Of a stretch of 64,000 nucleotides of DNA, positions 55,199 to 63,553 are shown one piece after another. Source of the DNA: Microbacteriaceae bacterium 3FA27C10 (GTDB lineage Bacteria > Actinomycetota > Actinomycetes > Actinomycetales > Microbacteriaceae); assembly GCA_005502775.1 (NCBI GenBank), contig SCNI01000006.1, positions 62,001-126,000 on the forward strand. The letters are read 5' to 3'. Made by a program: the position numbers and the translations under genes. The number at the start of each line of letters is the position of its first letter. The stretch's first letter is position 1. The notes under the pieces were generated by a model, which did not search any database, was not told where the DNA came from, and worked only from the letters and a program-made list of their open reading frames with translations.

Positions 55199-56319
55199 GC
55201 CTTCTCCTCCTCGAACGAGGCCTCGTAGCGTTCGAGCCACAGCTTCTGCTCCTGCATCACCGGATGCGGCTCGGAGTACACGTTGTCGAACATGATGGCG
55301 GGCGACGGCGGCGTGAGAGCCAGCGTGCGGTGACGGATGTCGGCGGCGAAGTCCTCCGCCTCGGTCGCGACCTCGGCGAAGAAGTCGTCGCCCTCGCCGA
55401 GCGAGCGCAGGTACTTCTCGAAGCGCAGGATCGGGTCACGCGCCACCCAGTGGGCGTGCTCCTCGGGGTCGGCGTACTTCGTGGGGTCGTCGGAGGAGGT
55501 GTGCGCGCCGATGCGGTAGGTGAGCGCCTCGATGAACTGCGGGCCCTCGCCGCCGCGGGCCGCATCCAGGTGCTTGGCCGTGACGGCGAAGCTCGCGAGC
55601 ACGTCGTTGCCGTCGATCTGCACGCTCGGGATGCCGAATCCGCGCGATCGCAGGTAGAGCGGGGTGCGTGACTGCACCCGAACCGGCACCGAGATGGCCC
55701 ACTGGTTGTTCTGCAGGAAGAAGACGTTCGGCGTCTGGCTCGAGGCCGAGAACACGAAGGCCTCGCTCACGTCGCCCTGCGAGGTGGCGCCGTCGCCGAA
55801 GTACGAGATGACGGCGGTGTCGACCTCCGGGTCGCCCGTGCCGACGACGCCGTCGCGCTGCAGGCCCATGGCGTAGCCCGTGGCGTGCAGGGTGTGCGAG
55901 CCGATCACGAGCGTGTAGCCGTGGAAGTTGCCGTTGGTGGGGTCGGTCGGGTCCCACCCGCCGTGGGTGTTGCCGCGCAGGAGCTCGACGATCGAGAGCA
56001 CGTCGATGCCGCGCACGAGGCCGACCGCGTGCTCACGGTAAGAGGGGAACACGTGGTCCTGCGGCTTGGCGGCCGAGGCGGAGCCCACCTGCGCGGCCTC
56101 CTGGCCGTGGCTCGGCACCCACAGGGCCATCTGACCCTGGCGCTGCAGGTTCGTGCCCTCATGGTCGAAGCGGCGGATGACGACCATGTGCCGGTAGAAG
56201 GCGCGCAGGTCTTCGGAGGTGAGGCCCTCGAGGTAGGAGGCGTACTCCTCGGCCGGCCCGCTCGGGGCGAACTCGCCCTCGACGGTCAGGAACTGGACTG
56301 TCGGCGTCGATTCTGACAT
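55195..56319 (-). CDS. 2-oxo-acid dehydrogenase E1 alpha subunit
   Basis: A 374-residue thiamine-diphosphate subunit. The ThDP motif runs from GDGATSQGD to NNQWAIS. Phosphorylation-loop-like YRIGAHTSSDDPTKY is present. The N-terminal ~35 residues are an extension. The ATG overlaps the upstream aminotransferase stop by one base, so aminotransferase-E1alpha-E1beta-E2 form one transcription unit, which fits branched-chain amino acid breakdown (transamination, then oxidative decarboxylation); inference from order. Confidence 0.93.
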   Translation of the reverse strand: MSESTPTVQFLTVEGEFAPSGPAEEYASYLEGLTSEDLRAFYRHMVVIRRFDHEGTNLQRQGQMALWVPSHGQEAAQVGSASAAKPQDHVFPSYREHAVGLVRGIDVLSIVELLRGNTHGGWDPTDPTNGNFHGYTLVIGSHTLHATGYAMGLQRDGVVGTGDPEVDTAVISYFGDGATSQGDVSEAFVFSASSQTPNVFFLQNNQWAISVPVRVQSRTPLYLRSRGFGIPSVQIDGNDVLASFAVTAKHLDAARGGEGPQFIEALTYRIGAHTSSDDPTKYADPEEHAHWVARDPILRFEKYLRSLGEGDDFFAEVATEAEDFAADIRHRTLALTPPSPAIMFDNVYSEPHPVMQEQKLWLERYEASFEEEKA

Positions 56320-57428
56320 CAGCGCACCTCCGTGATTATCTGCTCCGAAGCGTAGAGGAGTTTCTCGACCGACTCCTCTTCGCCGATGGTGAGGCGGACA
56401 CCGTCGGGGAGGTAGGCGCGCGCGATGATGCCGTTCTCGCGGAATACGTCGAGAGCAGCCTCCGTGCGGTCGCCGGTGGGGAACCACACGAAGTTGCCGT
56501 GCGGCTTCGGGATGTCCCAGCCCTGCTCGAGCAGGGCCCGCCAGACCGCGTCGCGCCGGGTCGCGATGGTGCGCACGCGCTCGTGCAGCTCCTCGCTGCG
56601 GTCGAGCGAGGCGATGGCCGCGACCTGGGCGTGGTCGGTGAGGCTCAGCGGGAGGATCGTGGTGCGGGCGGCGGCGAGCACGGCGGCGGGACCGATGCCG
56701 TAGCCGACGCGGAGACCGGCGAGCCCGTAGGCCTTCGAGAAGGTGCGGAGGATCACGAGGTTCGGGTAGCGCCGCACGAGCTCGCGGCCGTTCACGGCCT
56801 CGGGGTCGGTGACGAACTCGGCGTAGGCCTCGTCGAGGATGACGAGCACGTCGCTCGGCACCTTCTGCATGAAGGCGGCGAACTCCTCGGCGGTGACGAC
56901 CGTCGACGTGGGGTTGTTCGGGCTGCACACCATCACGAGGCGCGTGCGCTCGGTGACGGCGGCGGCCATGGCGTCGAGGTCGTGGCGGTGGTCGGGGGTG
57001 TTGGGAACGGGAACCTTCGTGGCCCCCGGCAGCACCGTCATCCAGGGGTACACCTCGAAGGAGCGCCAGGAGTAGACCACCTCGTCGCCGTGCCCCGCGG
57101 CCGCGAGCGTGAACTGCATCAGCAGAGCCACCGAACCGGCGGCCACGATGACTTCCTCCGGCTCGACGCCCCATTCCTCGGCCAGACGGGCCGTGATCTC
57201 GGGCGCGGCGGCGTTCGGGTAGCGGTGCAGCTGCCGGGTGGCCAGGTCGACGGCGTCGAGCACGCCGGGCAGCGGATCGAAGGGATTCTCGTTCGACGAG
57301 AGTTTGAAGCCCGTAGGGGCGGCCTGGCCCTGCTTGTAGGCGGGGAGGGCGAGGATCTCGGGGCGCAGCTTGACCGTGCTGGTCGGACTGACTGCGCTCT
57401 CCAGGGGATGTTCGGGGCCGGAGCTCAT
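56319..57428 (-). CDS. Class I/II PLP aminotransferase, HisC/Pat-like
   Basis: A 369-residue fold-type I aminotransferase. It has the substrate pocket SSNENPFDPLPG, PNNPTST, the Asp that binds the PLP nitrogen in ILDEAYAEF, and the Schiff-base Lys in RTFSKAYGLAGLRVGYG, plus the C-terminal FVWFPTG. It aligns with histidinol-phosphate aminotransferase and with corynebacterial aromatic aminotransferase Pat. It is not near other his genes; the coupling to E1alpha suggests a keto-acid-forming role. Confidence 0.85.
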   Translation of the reverse strand: MSSGPEHPLESAVSPTSTVKLRPEILALPAYKQGQAAPTGFKLSSNENPFDPLPGVLDAVDLATRQLHRYPNAAAPEITARLAEEWGVEPEEVIVAAGSVALLMQFTLAAAGHGDEVVYSWRSFEVYPWMTVLPGATKVPVPNTPDHRHDLDAMAAAVTERTRLVMVCSPNNPTSTVVTAEEFAAFMQKVPSDVLVILDEAYAEFVTDPEAVNGRELVRRYPNLVILRTFSKAYGLAGLRVGYGIGPAAVLAAARTTILPLSLTDHAQVAAIASLDRSEELHERVRTIATRRDAVWRALLEQGWDIPKPHGNFVWFPTGDRTEAALDVFRENGIIARAYLPDGVRLTIGEEESVEKLLYASEQIITEVR

Positions 57429-57450
57429 TGGTTCATCCTAGTTCGGGCTG

Positions 57451-58059
57451 TCAAAGCGCCTCGGGAATATGTTCCGCCCGCCATTCGTCGCGCGTGATGG
57501 CGAAGACGAGGTCGTCGGTCCACTCGCCTTTGAACCAGCTCGCGCGCAGGTGATGGGCCTCCTGGCGCATGCCGAGCCGGCGCAGGAGGCGGGCGGATGC
57601 ATCGTTGCGGGCATCGAGGTTCGCCACCACCCGGTGCAGCCCGAACTCCTCGAACGCCAGGGCGAGCACCGCCTCGGCCGCCTCGGTGCCGAAGCCGTGC
57701 CCGGCCACGTCGGCGGCGAGCGCGTAGCCCAGCTCGCCCCGCGCATCCGTCTCGCTGTCGTACTTGAGCAGCACCTCGCCGATCACGCGGTCGGGGCGCT
57801 CTGCGCTGCTGCCGCCGCCGCGCAGCACGATGGCCAGCACGAGCCACTGCCCCGGCTCGAAGACCGAGCCCTGACGGGTGCGCGCGTCGAGCGCGGCCGC
57901 CGTCTGCTCCCGGGTGCGGGCGGGCCAGGGGATGTAGCGCACCACCTCGGGGTCGGAATGGTAGACGACGAGGTCGTCGAGATCGTCGAGGCGGTGGGGA
58001 CGGAGATCGAGACGGGCGGTGCTGACCGGGTATGCAGGCGCCCAGGGGATGCGGACCAT
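57451..58059 (-). CDS. GNAT N-acetyltransferase (RimJ-like)
   Basis: A 202-residue GNAT with acetyl-CoA motif GYALAADVAGHGFGTEAAEA (Q/RxxGxG/A type), ending with DARNDASARLLRRLGM, as in RimJ/RimL relatives. It probably acetylates a small amine or protein N-terminus. Start uncertain: ATG at 58059 or 58077; no convincing ribosome site is seen. It is 22 bp after the aminotransferase start, divergent from the small membrane protein gene. Confidence 0.82.
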   Translation of the reverse strand: MVRIPWAPAYPVSTARLDLRPHRLDDLDDLVVYHSDPEVVRYIPWPARTREQTAAALDARTRQGSVFEPGQWLVLAIVLRGGGSSAERPDRVIGEVLLKYDSETDARGELGYALAADVAGHGFGTEAAEAVLALAFEEFGLHRVVANLDARNDASARLLRRLGMRQEAHHLRASWFKGEWTDDLVFAITRDEWRAEHIPEAL

Positions 58060-58119
58060 CCACCGACTCTGCCGCATGCGGCCATTCCGCGGAAGGTGCG
58101 GGTCTGGGATAGTGAGTGC

Positions 58120-58518
58120 ATGCGCAGATTCCTGGTCTCCCTCGTCGCCAATGCGATCGCCCTGTGGCTCACCACGCTGATCGTGACGGGCGTGAAGGTC
58201 GACGCCTTCGGCACCGACGACGGGGTGCTCTCGACGGTGTTCACCTATCTCTTCGTCGCGCTCATCTTCGGCATCGTGAACGGCATCGTGGGCACCTTGG
58301 TGCGTGTGGTGGCGTTCCCCCTCTACATCCTGACGCTGGGGCTCATCTCGCTCGTCGTCAACGCGCTGCTGCTGATGCTCGCGGGCTGGGTGTCGCAGCT
58401 GTTCGGTTTCGGCCTCACGGTGGAGAGCTTCTGGTGGGCGGTGCTCGGTGCGTTGGTCCTGGCCATCCTGAGCGCGATCATCGGCGCCATCCTGCGCCCG
58501 CTGGCCGGCCGGCGCTGA
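58120..58518 (+). CDS. Phage-holin-family (DUF/4TMS) small membrane protein
   Basis: A 132-residue protein with four transmembrane segments (about 5-24, 43-62, 65-92, 105-126). This is the pattern of the mycobacterial four-TM holin superfamily (PF04020-like), which is chromosomal in many bacteria and not evidence of a phage. The start is ATG at 58120. No lysis gene is nearby. Role unknown. Confidence 0.7.
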   Translation: MRRFLVSLVANAIALWLTTLIVTGVKVDAFGTDDGVLSTVFTYLFVALIFGIVNGIVGTLVRVVAFPLYILTLGLISLVVNALLLMLAGWVSQLFGFGLTVESFWWAVLGALVLAILSAIIGAILRPLAGRR

Positions 58519-58579
58519 GCCCGGGCGGCCGGCTCCGAGCTGCCGGGGGCCCGGCGCGCACGCCGCCTCTGATGAGACA

Positions 58580-59119
58580 ATGAGTGTCATGCCCCGCGAC
58601 CTCGACGAGCCGAATGCCCAGGCGTTCCGCATCAGCATGGTCTGCACCGGCAACATCTGCCGCTCGCCGATGGCCGAGATCGTGCTGCACGACCTCGTGG
58701 AGAAGGGCGGCCTCGCCGAGCAGGTGTCCGTGACCTCGGCGGGCACGGGGGAGTGGCATGTGGGCGAGCACGCCGACCCGCGCACCGTCGACGCCCTCGC
58801 CGCACGCGGCTACGACGGCAGCCGCCACCGGGCCCGGCAGTTCGACCCGACCTGGTTCGACGAGCTCGACCTGGTGATCGCCCTCGACCGCAGCCACGAG
58901 CGGGTGCTGCGCTCCTGGGCCCGCACCGACGACGACCGCGCCAAGGTGCGCCTGCTGCTCGGCTTCGACCCCGAGTACGCGGGGCGATCCGACGTTCCAG
59001 ACCCCTACTACTCCGACGCGGCCATGTTCGAATCGGTGCTCGCCATGATCGAGCACTCGTGCCAATCGTTGTTCCGGCAGCTCGAACCGGCGTTCCGCCA
59101 CCCCCGACTCGCACTCTGA
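58580..59119 (+). CDS. Low-molecular-weight protein-tyrosine phosphatase
   Basis: A 179-residue phosphatase with the P-loop VCTGNICRS (Cys22 nucleophile, Arg28) and general acid Asp141 in DVPDPYY. These are the LMW-PTP hallmarks. An ~18-residue N-terminal lead precedes the domain. It lies 61 bp after the membrane protein gene and 23 bp before purB. In actinobacteria such enzymes affect polysaccharide export or host signalling, but no partner kinase is seen here. Confidence 0.93.
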   Translation: MSVMPRDLDEPNAQAFRISMVCTGNICRSPMAEIVLHDLVEKGGLAEQVSVTSAGTGEWHVGEHADPRTVDALAARGYDGSRHRARQFDPTWFDELDLVIALDRSHERVLRSWARTDDDRAKVRLLLGFDPEYAGRSDVPDPYYSDAAMFESVLAMIEHSCQSLFRQLEPAFRHPRLAL

Positions 59120-59142
59120 CCCCCCCTCGACCGAAAGCCACC

Positions 59143-60537
59143 ATGAGCCCTCTGCCTCCCCAGCCCATCAGCCCGCTCGACGGCCGTTACCGCCCCGCCG
59201 TCTCCGAGCTCGGCGAGTTCCTCTCCGAGGCCGGGCTCAACCGGGCGCGCGTGCACGTCGAGATCGACTGGCTGCTCTACCTCACCGACCACTCGATGTT
59301 CGGCTCCTCGCCGCTCGACCCGGAGCTCTCGCGTCGGCTGCGCTCGGTCGTCCAGGACTTCGGGCAGCACGACATCGACCAGATCGCCGAGCTCGAGGCG
59401 ACCACGCGCCACGACGTGAAGGCGGTCGAGTACTACGTGCGGCGCAAGCTCGCCGATCTCGGGCTCACTGACATCGCCGAGCTCACCCACTTCGGCTGCA
59501 CGAGCGAGGACATCAACAACCTCTCCTACGCCCTGACCATCCGTGAGGCGGTCACCGAGGTGTGGCTGCCCGCGTTCAGCGCGGTCATCGAGGTCCTCCG
59601 TGACCTCGCGGTCGCCCACCGCGACGACGCCATGCTCGCGCACACCCACGGGCAGCCGGCCACGCCCACGACGATGGGCAAGGAGTTCGCCGTGACGGTG
59701 CACCGCCTCGAGCGGGTGAAGGCGCAGATCGAGGCCACCGAGTACCTCGGCAAGTTCTCCGGCGCCACCGGAACCTTCGCCGCCGACCTCGTGGCCGACC
59801 CGGGCGCCGACTGGCAGGCGATCTCGCGCGGCTTCGTGACCTCGCTCGGGCTCACCTGGAACCCGCTCACCACGCAGATCGAGTCGCACGACTGGCAGGC
59901 CGAGCTCTACAACCGCATCAGCCACGCGAACCGCATTCTGCACAACCTGGCGACGGATGTCTGGACCTACATCTCGATGGGCTACTTCACCCAGATCCCC
60001 GTGAAAGGCGCCACGGGCTCCTCGACGATGCCGCACAAGATCAACCCCATCCGCTTCGAGAACGCCGAGGCCAACCTCGAGCTCTCGAGTGCCCTGCTCG
60101 ACTCGCTCGCGGCCACCCTGGTGACCTCGCGGCTGCAGCGCGACCTCACCGACTCCACTACGCAGCGCAACATCGGCGTGGCGCTGGGGCACTCGCTGCT
60201 CGCGCTCGACAACATCCGCGGCGGCCTCGGCCAGATCTCCCTGAACACCGAGAAGCTCGCCGACGACCTCGACGGCAACTGGGAGGTGCTCGGCGAGGCC
60301 ATCCAGACGGTGGTGCGCGCCGAGGTCACCGCCGGGCGCTCGTCGATCGCCGATCCTTACGCCCTGCTCAAGGAGCTCACCCGTGGCCACCGCATCGGCC
60401 AGGCCGAGCTCGTGGAGTTCGTGTCGGGGCTCGACATCGGCGACGAGGCGAAGGCCCGGCTCGTGGCCCTCACTCCGGCGGCGTACACCGGGCTGGCCTC
60501 GCAGCTCGTCGACCACATCCTGCCGGCCGCCGAGTAG
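59143..60537 (+). CDS. purB: Adenylosuccinate lyase
   Basis: A 464-residue fumarase/aspartase-fold lyase acting twice in purine synthesis (SAICAR and adenylosuccinate cleavage). The signature GSSTMPHKINPIRFENAE holds the mobile-loop Ser and Lys. The TH-rich HTHGQPATPTTMGKE motif carries the catalytic His. The start is ATG at 59143 (MSPLPPQPISPLDGRYRP). Converges on the small membrane gene with a 9-bp gap. Confidence 0.96.
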   Translation: MSPLPPQPISPLDGRYRPAVSELGEFLSEAGLNRARVHVEIDWLLYLTDHSMFGSSPLDPELSRRLRSVVQDFGQHDIDQIAELEATTRHDVKAVEYYVRRKLADLGLTDIAELTHFGCTSEDINNLSYALTIREAVTEVWLPAFSAVIEVLRDLAVAHRDDAMLAHTHGQPATPTTMGKEFAVTVHRLERVKAQIEATEYLGKFSGATGTFAADLVADPGADWQAISRGFVTSLGLTWNPLTTQIESHDWQAELYNRISHANRILHNLATDVWTYISMGYFTQIPVKGATGSSTMPHKINPIRFENAEANLELSSALLDSLAATLVTSRLQRDLTDSTTQRNIGVALGHSLLALDNIRGGLGQISLNTEKLADDLDGNWEVLGEAIQTVVRAEVTAGRSSIADPYALLKELTRGHRIGQAELVEFVSGLDIGDEAKARLVALTPAAYTGLASQLVDHILPAAE

Positions 60538-60546
60538 CGAAGGCGG

Positions 60547-60795
60547 TCAGTGACCGCTCGGGCGCTCCGGGTCGTCGTCGATCTCGTGCTGCTCGAGCTC
60601 GTTGGGCTTGATGGTGAGCGAGAACATCGCCATCACCACGAGGGTGACGATGAAGGCGATGCCGAAGAACACCGCCGCGAGCAGGATCTCCCGGGTGGCC
60701 AGGAGCACCACCAGCCCGACGAAGAGCGACATGACGGCGGAGAGAACGAGCAGTTCGACCGGCTTCAGCCGATCGCGCCTCGAGGGTTGGTTCAC
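60547..60795 (-). CDS. Small two-helix membrane protein, unknown
   Basis: 82 residues. A basic start (VNQPSRRDRLKP) is followed by two hydrophobic segments (about 13-35 and 39-61), then an acidic tail (ELEQHEIDDDPERPSGH). No family recognised. GTG at 60795 overlaps the stop of the next upstream gene by 4 bp, so it belongs to a two-gene unit with the HdeD-like protein. Confidence 0.65.
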   Translation of the reverse strand: MNQPSRRDRLKPVELLVLSAVMSLFVGLVVLLATREILLAAVFFGIAFIVTLVVMAMFSLTIKPNELEQHEIDDDPERPSGH

Positions 60796-61385
60796 GATGC
60801 CTTTCCACTTCGGGGATTCCCGGTTCGGGTGACCGGCGTGGTGTGGGTCCCCCAGCGGAGCGACAGCCCGGCGATCACGAGGAACAGCCCGATGACGGCG
60901 GCGTACGCGCCGAACATCCCCACCGCGAAGACCGGGTCGGTGGGGAAGAAGATCAGAACCAGCGCGAACACCACGGTGAGGCCGCCCACGACGGCCCAGT
61001 CCCGGGCGGCGGGGTTCTTCGTGTTGCGCAGGCCCGCGTAGAGCTCGAGGAAGCCGCAGATGGCCGAGTTCATGGTGGCGCAGAACAGGAAGAAGCCGAG
61101 ACCGCCCGAGTTGAACGCGAGGGCGAGGCTGCCGAAGACCACGCTCGAGATGCCCTGGATGAGGAAGTTCACCCGCACCGACCTCTCGCGGATCGTGCGC
61201 CACGAGAGCGCCCCCACGATGACGCCCGAGACGATGGCGAACACTCCGTAGGCGAACAGCCCCACCTGCGAGGAGTGGTTCGAGCTGAAGGTGATCACGA
61301 AGGCCGTCACGATGAACGGGATGGCGCGCGCCACCGGGACACCCCAGTAGGGTGACCGCGGAAGGGTGCGGGGTGCGTCGGTCAC
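60792..61385 (-). CDS. HdeD/DUF308-like six-helix membrane protein
   Basis: A 197-residue protein with about six short transmembrane helices arranged as repeating pairs (SGVIVGALSWRTIRERS, then FLIQGISSVVFGSLALAF, quoted in pieces), as in the DUF308/HdeD family, where some members act in acid or stress resistance. The loop RNTKNPAARDW is basic. Coupled to the downstream small membrane gene. Function not assigned. Confidence 0.65.
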   Translation of the reverse strand: MTDAPRTLPRSPYWGVPVARAIPFIVTAFVITFSSNHSSQVGLFAYGVFAIVSGVIVGALSWRTIRERSVRVNFLIQGISSVVFGSLALAFNSGGLGFFLFCATMNSAICGFLELYAGLRNTKNPAARDWAVVGGLTVVFALVLIFFPTDPVFAVGMFGAYAAVIGLFLVIAGLSLRWGTHTTPVTRTGNPRSGKAS

Positions 61386-61416
61386 TCCGGGGGCCTCGAT
61401 TCAGATTGCGCTGCCC

Positions 61417-63495
61417 TCAGTTTACCGAGCCGCGCCTGGGTGCCGGATGCGACGGCCACCAGAAGGCGTCACCGGTGAGGAACACGAGGGCCGGCACGAG
61501 CACCGTGCGCACCACCAGGGTGTCGAGCAGAACGCCGATGCACACGATCACGCCGATCTGGGTGAGCGCCACCACCGGCAGCACGCCGAGCACCGCGAAC
61601 ACGGCGGCGAGCAGGATGCCGGCGCTCGTGATGACCCCGCCGGTCGACGAGAGGGCGCGCACCATCCCCTCCCGGGTGCCGTGCCGCACGGTCTCCTCCC
61701 GCGCCCGCGTCACCAGGAAGATGTTGTAGTCCACCCCGAGCGCCACCAGGAACAGGAAGGCGAAGAGGATGACGTTGGAGTCGAAGGCCGGAAACCCGAG
61801 CACGTTCTGGAACAGCCAGTTCGATGCCCCGAGACTGGCGAAGAACGTGGCCAGCACGCTCGCGATGAGCAGCACCGGTGCCACCAGGGACCGCAGCAGC
61901 AGAGCCAGGATCGTGAACACGATCGCCAGGATGAGCGGGATGATGAGGGCCTGATCGGCCGCCGCCGTGGTGTTCGTGTCGAGCGCCGTGGCGTCGCTGC
62001 CGCCGACGAGGCTCTCGGACACCGGCGACGGGGCGGAGTGATACACCGACCGCAGGTCCTCGATGGTGCGGAAGGTCGCGTCGCTCTCGGGCTCGCTCGT
62101 CAGAGAGAGGTCCAGGCGCGTGAGGCCGCCCGAGCTCTCCCCGGGCCGCACGGATGCGACTCCCGCGACACCCTGCGCGAGCTGCGTCGCATCGGCGACC
62201 GCCGCATCCGGGGTCAGCACGATCGTCTGGCCGGTGAGCCCCGCCGAGAAGGAGGCGTCGACCACCTGCTGCGCCGCCACCGACTCGGGGTGGCCGAGGA
62301 GCTGGTCGGTCTGCGAGAGGCCCACCCGGAAGCCCGACAGCCCCAGGGCGAGGATGCCGATGCCGAGCGTCGCCACGATCGCCACGACTGCGGGGCGGCG
62401 GGCCACGCCACGGCCCAGGCGCATCCAGAGCCCCGGCTTCGCGGGTGCAGCGGCGCCGTCGGCCCCCCGGTGCACTCGCGGCACGAACGGCCAGAACAGC
62501 CCGCGCCCGCACACCACGAGTGCCGCCGGCAGCACCAGCAGCGCGAACAGGATGGCGATCACCACGCCGATCGCACAGGCCACCCCGAGCGCGCGGTTGC
62601 CGGCCAGCTGGGCGAAGAGCAGCGTGAGCAGGCTGAGAGCGACGGTTCCGCCGCTCGCCGCGATGGCCGGGCCGGCGCTCGTGACGGCGGTGAACATCGC
62701 GCGGTGCCGATCGTCCTGGTGCGTCAGCTCCTCGCGGTACCGGGCCACGAGCAGCAGGGCGTAGTTGGTGCCGGCGCCGAAGACGAGCACCGAGAGGATG
62801 CCGCCGATCGAGGCGTCGACGGTGATGCCGAGCGGGTCGGCGAGCGCGTTGACCACGACCCGGGCGAGCCCGTCGGCAGCACCGACCACGGCGAGCGGAA
62901 CGATCCACAGCACGGGGCTGCGGTAGGTCACGATGAGCAGCACCGCCACCACGATGACGGTCACGAGCAGCAGCCGGAAGTCGGCGCCGGCGAAGGCGTT
63001 GGTGATGTCGGCCTGGAAACCGACCGGGCCGGTGAGCAGAGCGGTCAGGCCCTCGGGCAGGTTCGCCGAGGCGTCCGAGCGGATGCTGGTGGCCGTGGCG
63101 GTGATGTCGGCCTCGGCGGCCGAGGCGCTGAGAGGCACGACCACGAGCGCGGCCTTGCCGTCGTCGCTGAATTGCGGCTGCACGGCCTGGGGGGCGAGGG
63201 AGCCCGCGGCGAGCGTGGCGGAATTGGCCTTGATCGCGGCCCGGTCGGCCTCGGTGAGCGCTGCTCCGTCGCGGCTGTAGACCACGAGCGCGGCCGTGCT
63301 GTCGGCCGAGGGGAACTCGGCCAGCAGGGCCGTCACCTGCGCGGCTTCGCTCGAGTCGGGCAGCCCCGATGAGGGGTAGGCGGTGCTCGAGCCCTTCGGC
63401 AGGAGGGCGAAGAGCAGCGCGATCGCCACCGCGGCAAGGCCGAGGGCCACCCACGCGGTTCTCCGGGCGCTGACGAAGCGGGCGATCGATCGCAT
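61417..63495 (-). CDS. MMPL/RND-family transporter, divergent from MarR regulator
   Basis: A 692-residue RND-type exporter with two halves. Hallmarks are FGAGTNYALLLVARYREE in the first half and ALGVDYNIFLVTRAREE in the second, the usual Gly-x-x-x-(D/N)-Y relay positions. It is shorter than the 982-residue MMPL at 38877 and has no long tail. GGAGG precedes the ATG at 63495. It faces a MarR-type gene across a 58-bp region containing a 21-bp dyad. The layout resembles the CrtR/MMPL association in corynebacterial carotenoid loci. Confidence 0.92.
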   Translation of the reverse strand: MRSIARFVSARRTAWVALGLAAVAIALLFALLPKGSSTAYPSSGLPDSSEAAQVTALLAEFPSADSTAALVVYSRDGAALTEADRAAIKANSATLAAGSLAPQAVQPQFSDDGKAALVVVPLSASAAEADITATATSIRSDASANLPEGLTALLTGPVGFQADITNAFAGADFRLLLVTVIVVAVLLIVTYRSPVLWIVPLAVVGAADGLARVVVNALADPLGITVDASIGGILSVLVFGAGTNYALLLVARYREELTHQDDRHRAMFTAVTSAGPAIAASGGTVALSLLTLLFAQLAGNRALGVACAIGVVIAILFALLVLPAALVVCGRGLFWPFVPRVHRGADGAAAPAKPGLWMRLGRGVARRPAVVAIVATLGIGILALGLSGFRVGLSQTDQLLGHPESVAAQQVVDASFSAGLTGQTIVLTPDAAVADATQLAQGVAGVASVRPGESSGGLTRLDLSLTSEPESDATFRTIEDLRSVYHSAPSPVSESLVGGSDATALDTNTTAAADQALIIPLILAIVFTILALLLRSLVAPVLLIASVLATFFASLGASNWLFQNVLGFPAFDSNVILFAFLFLVALGVDYNIFLVTRAREETVRHGTREGMVRALSSTGGVITSAGILLAAVFAVLGVLPVVALTQIGVIVCIGVLLDTLVVRTVLVPALVFLTGDAFWWPSHPAPRRGSVN

Positions 63496-63519
63496 GGGTC
63501 CTCCGAGGTCGTCTACCTT

Positions 63520-63540
63520 GTATCTAAGCAACTTAGCTAC
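63520..63540. promoter_or_regulatory. MarR-type operator between MMPL and MarR genes
   Basis: Dyad GTATCTAAG-CAA-CTTAGCTAC, with 8 of 9 bases matching per half. It sits in the 58-bp region between the divergent starts (63495 and 63554), where a MarR dimer would repress both genes. It is a very typical MarR site by size and position. Confidence 0.75.
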
Positions 63541-63553
63541 CTATGGGATTAGC

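Noticed and set aside
58120-58518. Holin-like protein as a prophage remnant
   Set aside because: Flanking genes are housekeeping (aminotransferase, phosphatase, purB) and the four-helix family is usual on actinobacterial chromosomes.
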